Of a stretch of 64,000 nucleotides of DNA, positions 26,527 through 36,653 are shown piece by piece. The stretch lies in contig OU342630.1 in assembly GCA_910589415.1 (NCBI GenBank), positions 61,934,186-61,998,185 of the forward strand, in the 5' to 3' direction. The notes under the pieces are model-generated. The model saw only the letters and a list, made by a program, of their open reading frames with translations. It was not told the origin of the DNA and did not search any database. The stretch comes from Malachius bipustulatus. Lineage: Eukaryota; Arthropoda; Insecta; Coleoptera; Melyridae. The position numbers and the translations under genes are program-made. Position 1 is the first letter of the stretch, and the number at the start of each line of letters is the position of its first letter.

Positions 26527-27972
26527 AAATAAAAGTTATTTAATAATAATATAATAAAAAACTCAATCACATTTACATTTATGATCTTTGATTTGTTCTC
26601 TATTGTCTTAAACAACTTAAAGTGCTGGACTTCTCTCTCTCGCGTCATGTGGTGAAATTCGGTGAAATTCAGGAACATATCATATGTCATGTCGCCGACT
26701 CTTGAAATGCCTAATTTTCACAAGAACATTTGAAGAATAAGTAGGGGTAGTCTTTATTCCTTTATCAACTAATTTAATTCAAATTTTGAAGAAAGCAGAT
26801 GGAATGAGCCTCATGATCTTTGTAGGTTGCCAATAAGTTTTTCTTCATTTTCAATATTGTATTATAGGGAGTTGGAGGATTTTTTTGCTAGTTGAGGAAA
26901 GTCTTGCTAACTCGGTTGAGGATGAGTTATGACAAATTCTTATCTCGTCATTGTCGTTTGATACTGAGGCTGCCTAAAATATATGAATAAAAATTATATT
27001 TGGGTAGAACTATAAATTTTCTGAATCCAATCGGTTTAATTTAGGTATGGTTATTGGTTACTCCACCTTTATATTTTCTGGATTTCAATTTGTTATAAAA
27101 CAGTATATGCATGGATGCAATAGTGTGACGTAGTAGACAAAATTTTCGTCTTTTCGTAGCACACGGCGTGGTCATCCTGAAGCAAAGCATTCATGCATGG
27201 TGTAGAGCTCATCTTCTTCGAGGTATAGGACTGAGTCTCACAAATTCGGGAAGCACGATTCACCGGGGTTTGTATTACAGAGCTCGTTTTTGGGCTGGGT
27301 GTTGATTGGAGTTCTTGTGTAAATAACGATCTCTTTGTGTTGGTTTTCGGTAGACACGTACTGTGCCACACATTTCAATTACTTTTGGCATTATAATATA
27401 ATAATGTAGTATTCAAAGGAGATTTAAGTTCTTTTCAATTTTAAAAGGATTGAAAGAAATAAGATGCTGAAAATCTGACAGAACTTTTTGAATGAAGTTA
27501 CTGAACGTCTAATAATTAAATATTTTTTACTAAAAAATAACAACAATCGTATATTATTGAATTATTGTTTTCATACGTCAAACATATTTTTATTAGGTAA
27601 GAAATTAATCCTAATGGCATATGAGTAAAGTGGGAAGTCATTTGAACTTTTTTAGCTCAAATCGACTGTCCAGGGTATCCAACTTGAAGAAAAAATATCA
27701 CAGCCAACTTGAATCCAAAAACGTCTGAAATGGGATATAACAGACTAGTGTTGCAGCTGTGTATTAATAATTGTTTATGTCTGGTTGTATGATGCCGGAG
27801 AACAATAATATTATTATTTGGTTGGTATGATTGTCTTCTTACCATTATTAAATATATGAACGGTCATAAAAAATAGCACCACTCATGAAAAACGACCAAT
27901 CTCACCTTATTTAAGGAAAATATTGCATTTCGTATTGCCGTTCTTTGATTTGCAATTACGTATAAAGCTCAA
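26527..27972. other. Unique AT-rich sequence
   Basis: I see no recognisable gene. A 92-codon minus frame at 27093-27371 is Ser/Thr-rich with no recognisable motif, so it is not called. Confidence 0.4.
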
Positions 27973-28123
27973 ATCCAAAATAGTAGTCACTAACTGACAT
28001 TACTGAAAAAGCAATTTCAGAGAAGCGGCACGCAGAAGCTGATGTTTAGAGGAATTTTTTCTGCTTGCCGCTTATCCAAAATAGTTTTTTTAGTAATGTC
28101 AGTTAGTGACTACTATTTTGGAT
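27973..28123. repeat. 32-bp perfect inverted repeat beside the calcineurin 5' splice site
   Basis: Arms 27973-28004 and 28092-28123 are perfect complements (arm contains AGTAGTCACTAACTGACATT) around an 87-base loop. The loop itself contains AAGCGGCACGCAGAAGC and CTGCTTGCCGCTT, which can pair further. In the sense of the calcineurin transcript the hairpin begins about 185 bases after the donor site. It may be a small foldback transposon or a transcribed double-stranded element. Confidence 0.85.
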
Positions 28124-28307
28124 CTGACATTTTTTTAGACGCCTGACATTCTCATGCAGTAAAATTGAGAGTACAGGAATAACTGAATAATTAATTATTA
28201 TGTAAATCAAAGAGCGTCGATATGACAATTAATTATTATGATGTAGTGAGTTGAAGGTTTGACAGAAGAAGTTTCGATTTAAGACGAACATCGATCGATC
28301 GACTTAC

Positions 28308-28511
28308 CTGTGACGGGAGCCTCGATATCTATCATAGTTTTCTCGGCGCGCAACAGCTGCGCGCCCTCGTTGATGATCCGGAGCGCGGCTGCCTCGTCGA
28401 TGCGGCCCTCCAGGATGAAGTGCTGCTTGAGCACGTCCGGCCGCGGCTTCGCCGTCCGCGGGTCGAACACCTCCGCCACCGTTAACTTGTGCGAAGGCGG
28501 AAACGGCACCG
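28308..28511 (-). CDS. Calcineurin A (protein phosphatase 2B catalytic subunit), second coding exon
   Basis: The exon encodes [16 protein letters not shown], then [17 protein letters not shown], then [20 protein letters not shown] and PVT. This is the N-terminal segment of calcineurin A, just before the metal-binding GDIHG loop of the Ser/Thr phosphatase domain. Calcineurin A, with calcineurin B and calmodulin, dephosphorylates targets such as NFAT-type factors in response to calcium. On the minus strand a polypyrimidine tract and TTTTTTCAG precede 28511, and CAG|GTAAGT follows at 28308/28307. The exon is 204 bp with phase 1 at both ends: the first codon is completed by the previous exon, and the last base starts the Val codon before CGDIHG. 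It is intact. Codons are much GC-richer than the flanks. Insects have several calcineurin A paralogues; which one this is cannot be decided. Confidence 0.96.
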
Positions 28512-28859
28512 CTGAAAAAAAGAAAAACATTTTCGTCAAATCAATCAATCAATAAAATAGATATAATTAATTAAAACGGATCGCTCGATTTTGACCTGCA
28601 TGTTTGGAGAGTGAGGGAGGCATCGAATGAAAAAATATTTCAGGCAATAGTTTGATTTTGTTTCACAGAAAATCATAGTCCGTGATAAAAAAAAATTTAG
28701 TTCCTATTAAAAATTTGAAAGAAACCCCAACCCCCTCGCGATGGTGGGGTGATTTTTGTGTTCAGACGACGCCCCCCTACAAACCAAACATTGACTGATT
28801 TTTTTTTTGTTCTTAAACGCTGGTGGTCAGAAATATTCTAAGTTATTCTAATCTGTAAA

Positions 28860-29432
28860 AAAATTTAGAAAAAAATCGAAATCATTTGAAAAATCATAGG
28901 TGAGTGGCAATTTTTTCTTTAACGCTCACTTATTTTTTTTTCAAAAAAGATCCCCACAAAATTTGTACATCTATGCGTTCCCCTAGTAACTGTGCAAAAC
29001 AGAATCTCTCCGCGATGTACCGTTACCGAGAAAAAATCCTATTAGTGGGACCGAGAGTGGGACGTTACAAAAAAAAAGTACGGTCCTGACGGGGGCCTTA
29101 AAATTCTCGAATCCGGTCCATTTTCAATAGGTCGTATTAAAGGTTGTCAAGGTTCGTTCCTGCCAAATTTCAACTCAATCGGTGCAACTTTCAACCACTT
29201 AGGAGTGTTTCTTAGGTCGTTCCCGAAAAAGCCCGAAATTCCGGAAAAAGGGCACTTCCCGGTAACGGATCCCGGTCATTTTCAATAGGCATCGTGAGAC
29301 CGTGCGCCTCTTTAATCCAGCCAAATTTCAACTTTCTACGACGATAGTAATGTCATAGACACACAGACCTACTGACGGACAAAATCATGCTTGTATCCTA
29401 CCGAGAAATCGGCTTCGCCGCTATCGGAAGTT
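28860..29432 (+). repeat. Dispersed repeat R, copy 3
   Basis: It matches copies 1 and 2 with blocks ACTGTGCAAAACAGAATCTC, CCGTTACCGAGAAAAAATCC, GGCCTTAAAATTCTCG, CCAAATTTCAACTCAAT and CACTTCCCGGTAACGGATC. It ends in ATCGGCTTCGCCGCTATCGG, the same terminal GC hairpin as copy 1. It lies a few hundred bases upstream of the calcineurin exon in transcript sense, on the opposite strand. Confidence 0.75.
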
Positions 29433-32321
29433 AATGGCGTCTTCTCGAGGGAAGTGCCCGGCCTCGTTCTAGGTGAGCAGTCCGGGAAGGCAGAACGTCT
29501 GCCTGCTCATTTCTCTCGATCTCCTGAATAGGCCCCATCAGTTTGGTGGTTGATACTGTCTGGAGAGAGAAGAGGAAGACGACGAGGTACGAGGATAGAA
29601 ATTGCAAGAGGCAGGAGGAAGGAGCCCACAACTAAAAAAGAGCCCGCATAAGTGTCAGAAGTTTTCAAGTAGCCTCAAGGGCCTCTGACGAAACCTAACG
29701 ACCGCTGCGAAGCAGCCGGGACCCCCTTTTTAACGTACCCCCGGAGCACAACTGAGATGGGTGTAGGCCCAACCACCCAACCAACCAGAAACCCTAACAA
29801 GGAGGGGGAACCTGAAATAATGGTTCTTTGGATCCGTGTGAGTTGGTTTTCCGGAGTTTTCCTAAACCAACCAACTATCGCTTGATAAACCAACCTTAAG
29901 ATCATAATCAGAAACGTCAACGATCTGGCGATCTTACTTAATAAGGCAATGCACTGGGGCTAGTTATGAGTGTCCGTCACCAGACCCAACTTTGATTGGT
30001 TGACAGCTGCTATTTAGGGGCAAAGCGCCATACGCAAACAAACCGTAACGTCGAAATCGCGTATTAGGTGACACCCGGTATATTAAAATACCGTGTGCAC
30101 TTATTTAAGAAGAATCATTATAAAATATAAAATATCCAAACGTAATAATACTTGACACTATTACCTATGGAAAACCGCATGTTTATTTTATCTGTAGGTA
30201 TATGTGACGTACCTACCCATGACGATGGTAGTTTTGTTTACAGATCGAAACAATAATAATAAATTATTATTATTATTACGGTTGACTCGTTCCATAGGTC
30301 GCATTAACGTAATAACGACAATGATGCGATAGGTGGGAATGCATGAGCATTATATGCATCAGCCAGGTTGCTTCGCTCACAGTCATCAGTGACGTCGCCC
30401 GGGTCATTCATTAATCTCCTCCCAACGTCACGTCACATCACTTCACGTCACGTAATTCTAATAACAGCAATAATTGATAATTATTAATCCAAATGAAACG
30501 CAGGTGAGTACTACTTAACTGTCTTATTAATAATTAATAATTCTTGTTTACCTACCTAGGTACGTGTTTTGTTTGTACCTAACTACCTAGGTATTTATAT
30601 GTGTGTAAAACTTTTTTATTTTATTGCGGTATATACCTACAACAAGTGTCCGGTAAATACCTCCCAATTTCTCGGGAGCACATAAGGGAGATCCAAAAAC
30701 AAAAACATGTTGTCAAAAAAATCTCAAAGTGTCCCTAAATGGAGATACAGTGCTTAAAAAGCAGGTACCCAACGATTTACTTTTTTGACTCTAACTTTTG
30801 AACCGACCTGTATAATTTGATGAAATTTTGAAATTTTATAGAGGCCATATTAAGCCATATCGGAGTGGTGAATGTTTGACGTCGTCAGGGAAGTTAGGGA
30901 CGAACTACTTCGGTCAAAGTTTTGGCAAGTGTCATTTTATAGAGCTGAAAACTTATTTTTTAAATTCAATGGTCATTCATCTTTAAAAAAGGTACTTTAA
31001 CTTATTTCGATATTTCGATAAAATTAGCGGTTCTCGAGATAAATCGGCTTTTATGCGAATTTTGACCAAGTGTTTAAAAAAATTTCTTCAACATTTAATT
31101 CTTCTTTAAAAAAAAAAGGAATATTTATTTCATCGAATGTTTAAAATGTAGTAGCATTGCTTGTCTTATGGTTGTTTATAACATTCGGTTAAAGGATGGT
31201 TATTTTTACGAAAAAATGAGAAGAAAATTTTACAAATTTCTTTTTTTTTGGTAATTGTATACATCCGCGGCTCCTAAGTTTCATCAATTTTTTCGGGACC
31301 GAGGAGCAAAATAGGGGTGCTGGGTGGGTAAGAAAGTAAAAACAGCCATTGCAAACTAATATTAAGGTCACAACTAAGGCCTCTTTGGCACTACGGTCGA
31401 ATTTCTATTTTTTTTTCACTTTCAGGGCAAGGAAAATCTTCGAAAATAACGGTACCACGATTTTTATTTTGAATTTTGCATTTATTTTGAATTTATAATC
31501 CGAAAATCATTGCATCAATCCCTGTGCGGACTGGACACGTAATGAAAGCGGATATATCGCCCAGTCCGCCTCTGTGAGCCTCTAACACAGAATAGAATAC
31601 TTGGCAATTATGGCGAAGTGGTTTTATCCGGGATCGCGGCATCTAATCGGTGCCTCTTGTCAGGACCGCACTCCCTCCGCACTCTCAAAACCGTTTTTTT
31701 ACACCGTTTTGTGGCTTTCCCTTTCATTTGCAAAGCAAATGAATACCTTCCTGGTGTTACTATAGGTATGTTCTCCACCCCTATATAAGTTCCATAGTGA
31801 AACTGTAGGAGCCGCGGATGTATATAATGACCGATTTTTTTAATACCGATCAACATAAAAAAACAATAAGGCGGCCATTAGAAAACAAAAATTGACTAGG
31901 TATAAAAACTCTGGGATCTAGTCGGCTTTGAAATGTCAAACGGTTGGCTTTTGATGGTTAATGTAACTAAACATATAAAAAAAAAGAAATTATGGGAAAA
32001 CACAAATTTACCCTGTAGAAAATTAATTATGTACATCAAATAAGATTTACGTAGGTAGCTTTTTAATTCTTTGTGGATGTCCTCCATTATATGAATTTTA
32101 AATAATAAAATGATATGTCAAAAATAAGAAATCTCAATTTTTCAGTTTTTTCAGCACCTACTTCGGCACTTCAGCAACGCCCCCGAAGTTTCCATAAATT
32201 TCGTTTCAAATTATCAAATAAGGTCAAAATCGTGAAACTTTTCTCTACTTTAACCGCTTTTGTATTCTTGAGGATTTTTTTTCCAAAATCCCAATGCCAT
32301 TGGGTTATAGCTTCTCATTAT
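29433..32321. other. Mixed non-coding sequence, partly GC-rich
   Basis: 29433-30050 is GC-richer, with AACCAACC-type runs near 29780 and 29870, and looks like an unidentified repeat. 30100-30640 is AT-rich with TAGGTA/ACCTA runs. The rest is AT-rich and degenerate. No gene is recognised. An inverted repeat at 31259-31824 is listed separately. Confidence 0.4.
31259..31824. repeat. Inverted repeat pair, possible small TIR element
   Basis: ATACATCCGCGGCTCCTA near 31259 is inverted as TAGGAGCCGCGGATGTAT near 31806, with weaker similarity inward (AGTTTCAT versus GTGAAACT) and outward (poly-T then GGTAAT). The interior of about 500 bp has no recognisable protein. The exact ends and a target duplication are not clear. 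Confidence 0.5.
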
Positions 32322-34614
32322 CAGGGTGTTTCATTTTTTTGTAGGAGGACTTAGCCAGTTTTTAGAACACCTGTTCTAAGGCATAAAAGTTCCCATAAAC
32401 ATGTCCGGAAAAGCTAAGAAAAAAATATAAAGGGCTTGAATTTTTTTCAGTTTTCGTCTCATAACTTAGGTATTTCTCAATATTTTTATTTTGAGGAATA
32501 TTTTTACTTTGAGGGGTGAAAAAATTTATCAGTGGCGTAGATCCAGGATATATGACTCCTTTTTCTCTCAACAACTTTTACGCACATGGACTTACAAGAC
32601 CTTACTTATTAGAGTTGGATTCCCTGGTGTTTTCTTATAAAAAGGGTGTAGGTACCTATATGAATATTCGAAATTTCCAGTAGTTTGTAGGGTGTGGGAG
32701 GGTGCGAGATAGTAATGAGAAGGTATCTCGTTAGGTATCTTGGTAAAAAAAAGATAAGATCGGTACAAGGTAAGAGGTAATGAAATTTTGAAAAGATATA
32801 CAATTCTTCTCTTTCTCACACACACCAAAGTAGAGATTTCAAATTAGGAGCGAAATTCCTGCACTAATGTGAAACTCTCTCCTATTACAAAAAAAGTGGC
32901 AATTAAATAGAGATAAAGGTAATAGAGTGGGATGCCAGATGGTTTATTTAATTTAACATTTTGATGTTTCCTAAGCTATAAAAAAGTATCAAAAAACTTG
33001 CTCAGGGTTTTACTTGTTTCTATCTTTCTAAAATATAATCTATTTTATTCGGGGTTATCTTTATCTAGAAAAATCCTCGAGTTCAATAATAAATTATATT
33101 CACATCATCTGTCGCCTATTAGAGTGGTGAAAACAGAAGAACAATTGAAAGTTCACGTCATTAGATATTCCCAAAAACGCAATTTTGGATATAAAATTAG
33201 GAATATCTCATAAAGTAAACTTTCAAATTTTTTTCTGTTTTCACCACTGTAATAAGCGACAAAAATTCTTCATGTTTGCTCATTGAACCGACTTCATAGC
33301 TCCAATAATAACGAAGTTACCAATGGCGAACAGAAAAAAATAGAGAATAGGCGATTTTTCATCACCCTGTATACATACTCACTTTACGCTCATGGAGACT
33401 TTTGATCTCCATAAACATGCTTGAATTTCAGCAATTTTAACCGCGATGATTCCCATTTGATCCGTACCTCTAGTGGTTGCGCCCTCTAGCGGTTGCGGTG
33501 GTAAAAAATCGAAAAATGTAATCGACAGAGGATGGAAAACGCTTTGTAACGAGAATAATCTTGTTAAATTCCGTTGAGGTTAACTGGAATAATCGACTTT
33601 TGAATAAACAAACTTTTGACGTACTCTCACCACTTCATTTGTGAGGTTATGACAAAAAGTTTCGATTTAAAAAAAATCCAAATTATTTGGGGATTAGACT
33701 ACATGATTTTTGAATACACCCTTAATTGAAAAAATACGGAGAAACTACCCTTCTGCCATGACTATTACGCCCCCTAGCGGTAGTTTTAGAAGCTTAAAAA
33801 TATTTTCCAGCGATTTTTTGGGGTCACTTTCCTCCTAAAATTTACCTGAAAGCTGTGTGACGAGCCGTTCCTGAGTTATGGTTGGCGTCCATTCTTAGTT
33901 GCCCACCCGGTACATTGGATGAAAAATAAATTTATCAAATAGCAGCTAAATTTATCAAACTTTAGCTGAGTTAACTCTGCCGTCGTTTCACAAAATTTCC
34001 AGCGACAAAACAATCGCTGGAAAAGAGAGGTCGTTAGCTGTTTGAATCTTGTAAATAATGAAAGGTGAGACCTATTTGAAAAATGAGCAAAAACAAGCTC
34101 ATTTTTCCAATAATAATTGTTATTTTTGGATATAAAATAAAAAATTAAGAAATCGATGATTTTGTATGGTAAAATAAATGGTTAGAGGTAATTTAAACTC
34201 AATTTACTTAAAAACTATGGAGAATTTCGTATATTCATAAGTATACCTTTGTTTGTAAGAAATATACAGGGAATCGAACGCTGATAAGTAAGGTCTTGTA
34301 AGTCCATGGGCGTAGAGTTGTTGAACGAAAAAGGGGTCATTTATCATATATCCTGTATCCACGCCACTGATGAATTTTTTCATCCGTGTTTTTCTTCATG
34401 TCGTTAGTTCTAAATGACAATAAATAACCTCTCGATATAAAATTAAAATATTGAAAAATGTCCAAGAAACGCCGCAAAAACTAAAAATTTTTATTTTCAA
34501 CTTGCGAAGCTTTTCGGGACATTATGTTTGTGGGAACTTTGAACTTTTATTACTTATTAAAACGCGTCTTATTAAACTGGTGAAGTCCTGTTACAAAAAA
34601 ACTGACTCACCCTG
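32322..34614. mobile_element. 2.3-kb element with long TIRs, non-coding
   Basis: The left end CAGGGTGTTTCATTTTTTTG and the right end (inverted) CAGGGTGAGTCAGTTTTTTT begin imperfect terminal repeats of roughly 300 bp. Later blocks pair as well: AAGTAAGGTCTTGTAAGTCC in the right arm against the complement near 32600, and a CAGTGGCGTAGATCC-type block. The centre holds segments related to the 14672-17302 element. No transposase is recognisable, so it is probably a non-autonomous TIR transposon with nested material. Confidence 0.7.
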
Positions 34615-35575
34615 TATTTAGTGAATTAAAAAAAAAACAGTTTTATACTATTCATGGTAAGTATTAGGTACATAATATGTACCTACATAAGATTTACTAA
34701 AATATAGTAGATCTACCAAGACGTTACGATTATCTAAGCCACGACCATCCAATAATATTAATTCATAGTTCCCGATTCAAGGAAAAATAATAACGCAGCT
34801 GGTCCGTTGTTCGGATAATTTAACCTTCATTAACTTTCATGAATCTCGAAAATATAAACCATCCATGGATGGGATAAATGGATAGATAGGAGTTGACCAA
34901 TTAGCAATATATGTAATTCGTACGATTTAGGTAATATACTAATTATTAGAATTACTAATATGATTTATAGCTAAACAGCATAAATATTACTGTCTAATTA
35001 TCTCGTTTTTTTAGATGACTACTACGAGTTGTATTCAGTCAGTTCGGTCCAGATAATCTTCAGCTGTGCTAACTTTCAGCTACTCGCTAAAGTACTTATA
35101 ACTATAACTTATAATGAAATTTTCACCCAACAATAATAATGATATAATAATTATTAGAGCCTAACGAATAAACAACAACAAACAACATTCGTCCGATTGT
35201 GTGTCTAAACGTAAACTAAGAAAGAAAGTAGTAAAGTCAGTTGTTAAATTTCGTCTGCTAAACTTCTTCACATAAAAATGAAATAAAAAAACTCGCCACA
35301 TCAAATAATCGCCCGCTAAACAATAAAGCAACTCGTTAATATAAAAATAATGACCACTGAAATAATTGGAGTCAATTAAAACGGTGACCATGCACGGACC
35401 TTGCAAGATAGATTTATATCAATGGGTACGTTGTTTAAGCAATAACAATAATAATGTCGATTTTTCTTATACAGGCTGTCTCAAAATTATCATATAGGTT
35501 GGCCATAGTATACTCAAATTCATCGAATAAAAATAAAAATCTAGGTCATATGAGTATAATTTATTGAAAAAGAGC

Positions 35576-35615
35576 TTGTCAACCGGTTTCGGGGGTTAGC
35601 CCATCATCAGGACAA
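35576..35615 (-). other. Hammerhead-ribozyme-like core
   Basis: On the minus strand: UUGUC, CUGAUGA, a short GGG/CCC stem, GAAA, CCGGUU, GACAA. UUGUC (35615-35611) can pair with GACAA (35580-35576) as helix I. ACCGGU would be a minimal helix III with the NUH site GUU. The two conserved core boxes are exact. Against it: stem II begins with a U/C mismatch where natural hammerheads keep G-C, and the same bases can be read as the end of an open frame (PDDGLTPETG then stop). Hammerheads of minimal type are known from Penelope-like retroelements. Confidence 0.35.
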
Positions 35616-35696
35616 TTGTCAGTTATTGGCAATTCCAGAAATTTACAGGTGTTAACATTGCATACAAATGTGATAGATGAAGATGAAGGCTCTATT

Positions 35697-36087
35697 ATAA
35701 GAATCAACAACAATTATCGTACAAAAATTTCAGTGAATTATGTTACTTACATCGATGTTAAATATAATTTAAACCTTTTCGAAGTGAAAAGGGTTGAGAT
35801 TGTTTTACCTATTGAAGATAGGATTTGATATTACATATTAATTTGACATTTTTAATAGAGCAAGTTAAACTGGACCGAACCGTGAGGCGGGACGACCAGG
35901 AAAAAATGGTCCAGTTTAACTTGCTCTATTAAAAATGTCAAATTAATATGTAATTTCAAATCCTATCTTCAATAGGTAAAACAATCTCAACCCTTTTCAC
36001 TTCGAAAAGGTTTAAATTATATTTAACATCGATGTAAGTAACATAATTCACTGAAATTTTTGTACGATAATTGTTGTTGATTCTTAT
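35697..36087. repeat. Near-perfect 180-bp inverted repeat with 31-base spacer
   Basis: Arms 35697-35876 and 35908-36087 are complementary, with only one mismatch that I noticed (GATATTACA versus GAAATTACA). Each arm reads as the same open frame in its own direction (contains NNNYRTKISVNYVTYIDVKY). The repeat therefore duplicates, in inverted orientation, what may once have been coding sequence of unknown origin. A transcript would form a long RNA hairpin. Confidence 0.95.
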
Positions 36088-36090
36088 GCT

Positions 36091-36600
36091 TTTTCTTGCA
36101 AGTAATCCCAGAGGTAATCCAGGGGACTCAGATCTGGCGTTCTGGGGGGTCATGGTATGGGTCCACCTCTTCCGATCCACCTCTCTGGGAAATTTTCATT
36201 CAATTTCTCACTTGTAATCCATAATGTGCTGGGGCACCATCATGCTGGAACCAACAGTTTAATGGAACTTAGTGGTAAATTCTCATGCAAAAAGTGCAGA
36301 TACAGAGCTGAATTAAGCCGGTTAGACAGAATGTGTGGACCAAGAACATCATTATTCAATAACCAAGCCGAAATGTTGATTGACTATCGTCTCTGATGAG
36401 ATCTTTGGCGTTTGAATGAGGGTTTTCAACCCTCCAATCTCCATTCATGCAGATTATGAGTATTTATAATACCTGTTTACTCCAGATAATATTTCTGATG
36501 AAATGGGGATCATCATTTACGCTATCCAAGAACCATCTACAGAAGCTCCCTATCCTCGGCATGCAAAACATGAACTTTTTGGGGCCTATGGCTTTATAAC
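36091..36600 (-). pseudogene. Tc1/mariner-like transposase, decayed
   Basis: The minus strand carries, in order, ENPHSNAKDLIRDDSQSTFR, a later block containing FCLTGLIQLCICTF, WFQHDGAPAHY (36221-36256) and FPERWIGRGGPIP. After one stop (replacing the usual Trp) comes PPRTPDLSPLDYLWDYLQEK. These are the second catalytic Asp (QHDGAPAH) and third acidic region of the DDE transposases widespread in insects. Stops and frameshifts make it non-functional. The C-terminal part is lost at the boundary of the 180-bp inverted repeat. Confidence 0.85.
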
Positions 36601-36653
36601 CCGTGAATTTATAACCCAAAATAACGGACGGGCGTCAATTTTGATACATCCTG

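Larger units (their letters stand above)
35472..36653. mobile_element. 1.18-kb Tc1/mariner-like element, defective
   Basis: Terminal inverted repeats (CAGGCTGTCTCAAAATTATC at the left, and CAGGATGTATCAAAATTGAC read inward from the right) are flanked by TA at 35470-35471 and 36654-36655. That fits the TA target duplication of the Tc1/mariner superfamily. The interior holds a decayed minus-strand transposase (36091-36600), a 180-bp inverted repeat where its C-terminus should be, and a hammerhead-like core near the left end. Confidence 0.8.
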
